Positions 61,970 through 64,000 of a stretch of 64,000 nucleotides of DNA are shown here, one piece after another. Under the pieces are notes generated by a model. It was not told where the DNA came from. It did no database searches and was given only the letters and a program-made list of their open reading frames with translations. This DNA is from Dactylosporangium sp040689395 (GTDB taxonomy: Bacteria > Actinomycetota > Actinomycetes > Mycobacteriales > Micromonosporaceae), in assembly GCF_040689395.1 (NCBI RefSeq), contig NZ_JBFAZX010000025.1:48194-112193 (forward strand). Reading direction: 5' to 3'. Every line of letters begins with the position of its first letter. Position 1 is the first letter of the stretch. Both the position numbers and the translations under genes were made by a program.

Positions 61970-62173
61970 CGGGCGGTGGTCGGCGTCCACCTCCGGGTCG
62001 CCTGAGCCGTTCCAGGTGCCGCTCCCGCCGTGCCAGTTGCCCGCCTTGAGCTTGAACCGCTGGCCGTTCGCGTCGACGATGTATCGCCCGCGGGTGCTCA
62101 GCGGCGGCGCCCAACCTGGATCGGGCGCCGTCGCTGGCAGTGGCACGAGCGTAGCGACGACCAAGCTACACAT
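61970..62173 (-). pseudogene. Truncated glycoside hydrolase family 5-like (cellulase) start
   Basis: From ATG 62173: a short signal-like stretch, MCSLVVATLVPLPATA, then PPLSTRGRYIVDANGQRFKL and GNWHGGSGTWNGSGDPEVD, which match the first ~60 residues of actinobacterial GH5-type endoglucanases. After about 61970 the catalytic domain is missing and the frame dissolves. The rest of the 405-bp gap (61801-61969, 62174-62205) shows nothing else. A 3' deletion remnant; the adjoining LCP gene is intact. Confidence 0.65.
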
Positions 62174-62205
62174 CGACACGTTTACATACAGCAGATAAAT
62201 GCAGG

Positions 62206-63180
62206 TCAGGCGGGAGTTTGGCCGGCCTTGTCGACGATGGCCCGGGCCACTACCGCCGTCGAGGCGGTGACGGTGCCCGCCGGGCCCCAGTCGCCGGCCT
62301 CGACGGCCACCCCGCGCACGCCCAAGAACCGCAGCGTGGTGCGGTCGAAAATCCATTCGGTGCGGTTGCCGCCGTCGGTGTGCGCGACCGCGATACCGTG
62401 GCGGCCGAGGGCGTCGACGCTGTCGTCGATGACCGTGACGCCGGGAATGCGGGCCGCAGCCTCGTACAGCGTCCTGGCCAGCTTCGCCGGGACGACCGAC
62501 TCGCGCATCAGGTCACCGATGGTCACGAACGCCTCCTGCTGCGGGCTGGTGCCCGCGCCGAACGTCTTGAGGTAGATCTTGGCCAGTAGCAGATCGGGGT
62601 TGGTGGGCAGCGTAGTGAGGTATCGGAAGCTCGGGGCGTTCAGCGATTCCCCGCCGGAGATGATGTTCGGCACGTCATCCGAGCCGTCGGGATCGCGCAG
62701 CAACCCGCCGGGGCCGCCGTTCACCGACTTCCAGATCTGCCGGCGGTGCGGCTTGCCCAGCGCCGCCGTGGTCTTCCCGTCCGGCCCCGTCGTGTAGTTC
62801 ATGTAGCTGCCGTAGGTCTCGACGAACTCGAACTGGTCGTCGCGGACCTGATCGGCCCGCGGGATGTCGTTGCTGCTCGCGGCGACCAGGGCGATGCGGT
62901 CGAGCAGGCCGCCGGCCTCCGTGTTCCCGGCCCAGAACCGCCCGACCCCGAGGCTGACGGCCGACACCGTCCACAGCGCCACGACCAGCGCGGCGGCCGT
63001 GGCCGGGACCAGCGCCCACCGCCGCCGGCGCCGGGTACCCCGCACGGCCGCGCGGGCCGCCCGCGGATCGTCGAGCTGCTGCATGAACCGGTCCCGGAGG
63101 ACCTGTTGACGGTCTTCGGACAGATCGTGCTGCGCCGGGTCCGGCAGCAGCCGGACGAGCTCGGCGTGGCCGTCGTTCAT
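62206..63180 (-). CDS. CU044_5270-type membrane protein, probable sigma-factor partner
   Basis: 324 residues: a cytoplasmic N-terminus (about 1-55), one membrane helix (56-78, WALVPATAAALVVALWTVSA), then a beta-rich extracytoplasmic domain ending VRGVAVEAGDWGPAGTVTAS. The layout resembles a one-helix anti-sigma or sensor protein, although no zinc-binding anti-sigma motif is visible. ATG 63180 overlaps the stop of the sigma factor gene (ATGA), which makes co-regulation firm. The name is the family label I recall for such proteins. Confidence 0.75.
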   Translation of the reverse strand: MNDGHAELVRLLPDPAQHDLSEDRQQVLRDRFMQQLDDPRAARAAVRGTRRRRRWALVPATAAALVVALWTVSAVSLGVGRFWAGNTEAGGLLDRIALVAASSNDIPRADQVRDDQFEFVETYGSYMNYTTGPDGKTTAALGKPHRRQIWKSVNGGPGGLLRDPDGSDDVPNIISGGESLNAPSFRYLTTLPTNPDLLLAKIYLKTFGAGTSPQQEAFVTIGDLMRESVVPAKLARTLYEAAARIPGVTVIDDSVDALGRHGIAVAHTDGGNRTEWIFDRTTLRFLGVRGVAVEAGDWGPAGTVTASTAVVARAIVDKAGQTPA

Positions 63181-63785
63181 CGGTTTCCCTCCGGTGCGGG
63201 CTGGGCCGCCGGTGCGCGGCCACTCTGTAGCTGTCGCGGGGCGGGGTCCAGTTCCAGGCTCAGCCGGGCGAGCCGCTGCCGGGCCCGGGACAGGCGGGAG
63301 CGGACGGTGCCGATCGGGATCCCCAGGGCCTGCGCGGCGTCGGCGTAGTCCAGCCCGGCCCAGACGCACAGCGCGACGACCTCGCGCTCGGCCGGGCGCA
63401 GCCGGCGCAGCGCCGCGCCGACGGCGGCCAGGGTTTTGGCGTCGTCCAGCCGGCCGGCCAGCTCGTCGGCGAAGTCGGGGACGTGCTCCCGCGGCCAGAG
63501 CCGGGCCAGCAGGCTCCGCTCGCGAAGGGCCTTGCGGTTGAGGTTGCGGATGGTGTTCGTGGCCACACCCAGCAGCCACGGCCGCAGGGTTCCGCCGTCG
63601 GGGTCGATCCGCGACCGCATCTGCCACGCCTGCAGGAACGTGGTCGAAACCACGTCCTCGGCGAGCGAGCGGTCCTCGGTCAGGCGGACGCCGTGGTGGT
63701 ACACCGCCTGGGCATGCTCATCGAACAGCTCCCCGAACGCGGCCCGGTCGCCGGCGCGTAGCCGGTCACGCATAGTCGAGTCCAC
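63177..63785 (-). CDS. ECF-type RNA polymerase sigma factor
   Basis: 202 residues: region 2 (LFDEHAQAVYHHGVRLTEDRSLAEDVVSTTFLQAW) and region 4 (LRRLRPAEREVVALCVWAGLDYADAAQALGIPIGTVRSRLSRAR). It directs RNA polymerase to a small regulon, and the membrane protein encoded next is the likely controller. GTG 63785 is chosen to include the VDSTMRDRLRAGD N-terminus usual in this group; ATG 63773 is the alternative. The 215 bp from 63786 to the window end hold no gene I can support; the autoregulated promoter should lie there. Confidence 0.9.
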   Translation of the reverse strand: MDSTMRDRLRAGDRAAFGELFDEHAQAVYHHGVRLTEDRSLAEDVVSTTFLQAWQMRSRIDPDGGTLRPWLLGVATNTIRNLNRKALRERSLLARLWPREHVPDFADELAGRLDDAKTLAAVGAALRRLRPAEREVVALCVWAGLDYADAAQALGIPIGTVRSRLSRARQRLARLSLELDPAPRQLQSGRAPAAQPAPEGNR

Positions 63786-64000
63786 GCTGTCTACTGTCCG
63801 ATCGCCCAGCCGGGTTCCCGCCGGCGGCAGAAAAATTCTCCAGGGACGTGAACGCGACACCGGGGAACGCGAGGGGCACCGCCGCACATCCGAGGTGGCA
63901 TGTCCGGGTGTGGTGGACGGGGCGATCGCGGGCGGTAGTTTGATTGTGCTCTGCCGCGGTCTCGGTGCCGCCAAGCCGGGCTGGATCGCGGGGAGAATGG

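Noticed and set aside
62206..63785. The sigma factor and membrane protein as a two-component or toxin-antitoxin pair
   Set aside because: Region 2 and region 4 of sigma-70 are clear and the membrane protein has an anti-sigma-like layout; nothing resembles a toxin.
1..64000. CRISPR arrays, prophage modules or integrase-bounded islands
   Set aside because: No regularly spaced repeats, phage structural genes or integrases were seen; the only mobile-element trace is the IS110 fragment.

Overview
The window is strongly GC-rich, with long open frames on all strands, GTG starts and many ATGA/GTGA stop-start overlaps. It comes from an actinomycete. A Micromonosporaceae-like genome is my guess from the gene families, and nothing here proves genus.

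(1) 1-3.5 kb and 37.2-48.1 kb: two halves of a hypoxia/fermentation locus. The left half has pyruvate formate-lyase (pflB, cut by the window start), a short CBS protein, a pyruvate-phosphate-dikinase fossil and a tandem universal stress protein. The right half has a ribosome hibernation factor, three Acg-family nitroreductase-like proteins, phosphoketolase, bifunctional AdhE, a flavodoxin-domain protein and a CoA-transferase/hydrolase. Several promoters carry a dyad of the form GGGnC-N4-GnCCC, close to the DosR/DevR box. Together the enzymes would route pyruvate and sugar phosphates to formate, ethanol, acetyl-phosphate and acetate.

(2) 3.6-37.15 kb: a complete hydroxamate siderophore locus lying between those halves. 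It contains L-ornithine N5-monooxygenase, a formyltransferase, one 7377-residue six-module NRPS, MbtH, a heterodimeric ABC exporter, a FecCD-type importer with its lipoprotein, aspartate decarboxylase (panD) and a 2Fe-2S protein. Adenylation codes read by eye give fhOrn, beta-Ala, hOrn, Thr, hOrn, Gly, and epimerisation domains lie in modules 1, 3 and 4. The first five residues and their stereochemistry match exochelin MS of Mycobacterium smegmatis as I remember it; Gly is extra. PanD would supply beta-alanine. IdeR/DtxR-type iron boxes sit at both divergent promoters.

(3) 48.1-52.3 kb: a truncated IS110-family element, then a tight six-gene minus-strand operon (MauE-like, MauD-like, a miniature Tat-exported MauA-like Cys-rich protein, a membrane protein and two small unknowns). 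A selenocysteine tRNA gene (selC, anticodon TCA) and decayed DNA follow.

(4) 52.8-64 kb: a tandem DUF1003/RyR-like protein, TatB, a 5'-truncated response regulator, an MgtA-type P-ATPase with an ArsR regulator, undecaprenyl-diphosphatase, an LCP-family cell-wall ligase, a glycoside-hydrolase fossil and a sigma factor paired with a CU044_5270-type membrane protein.
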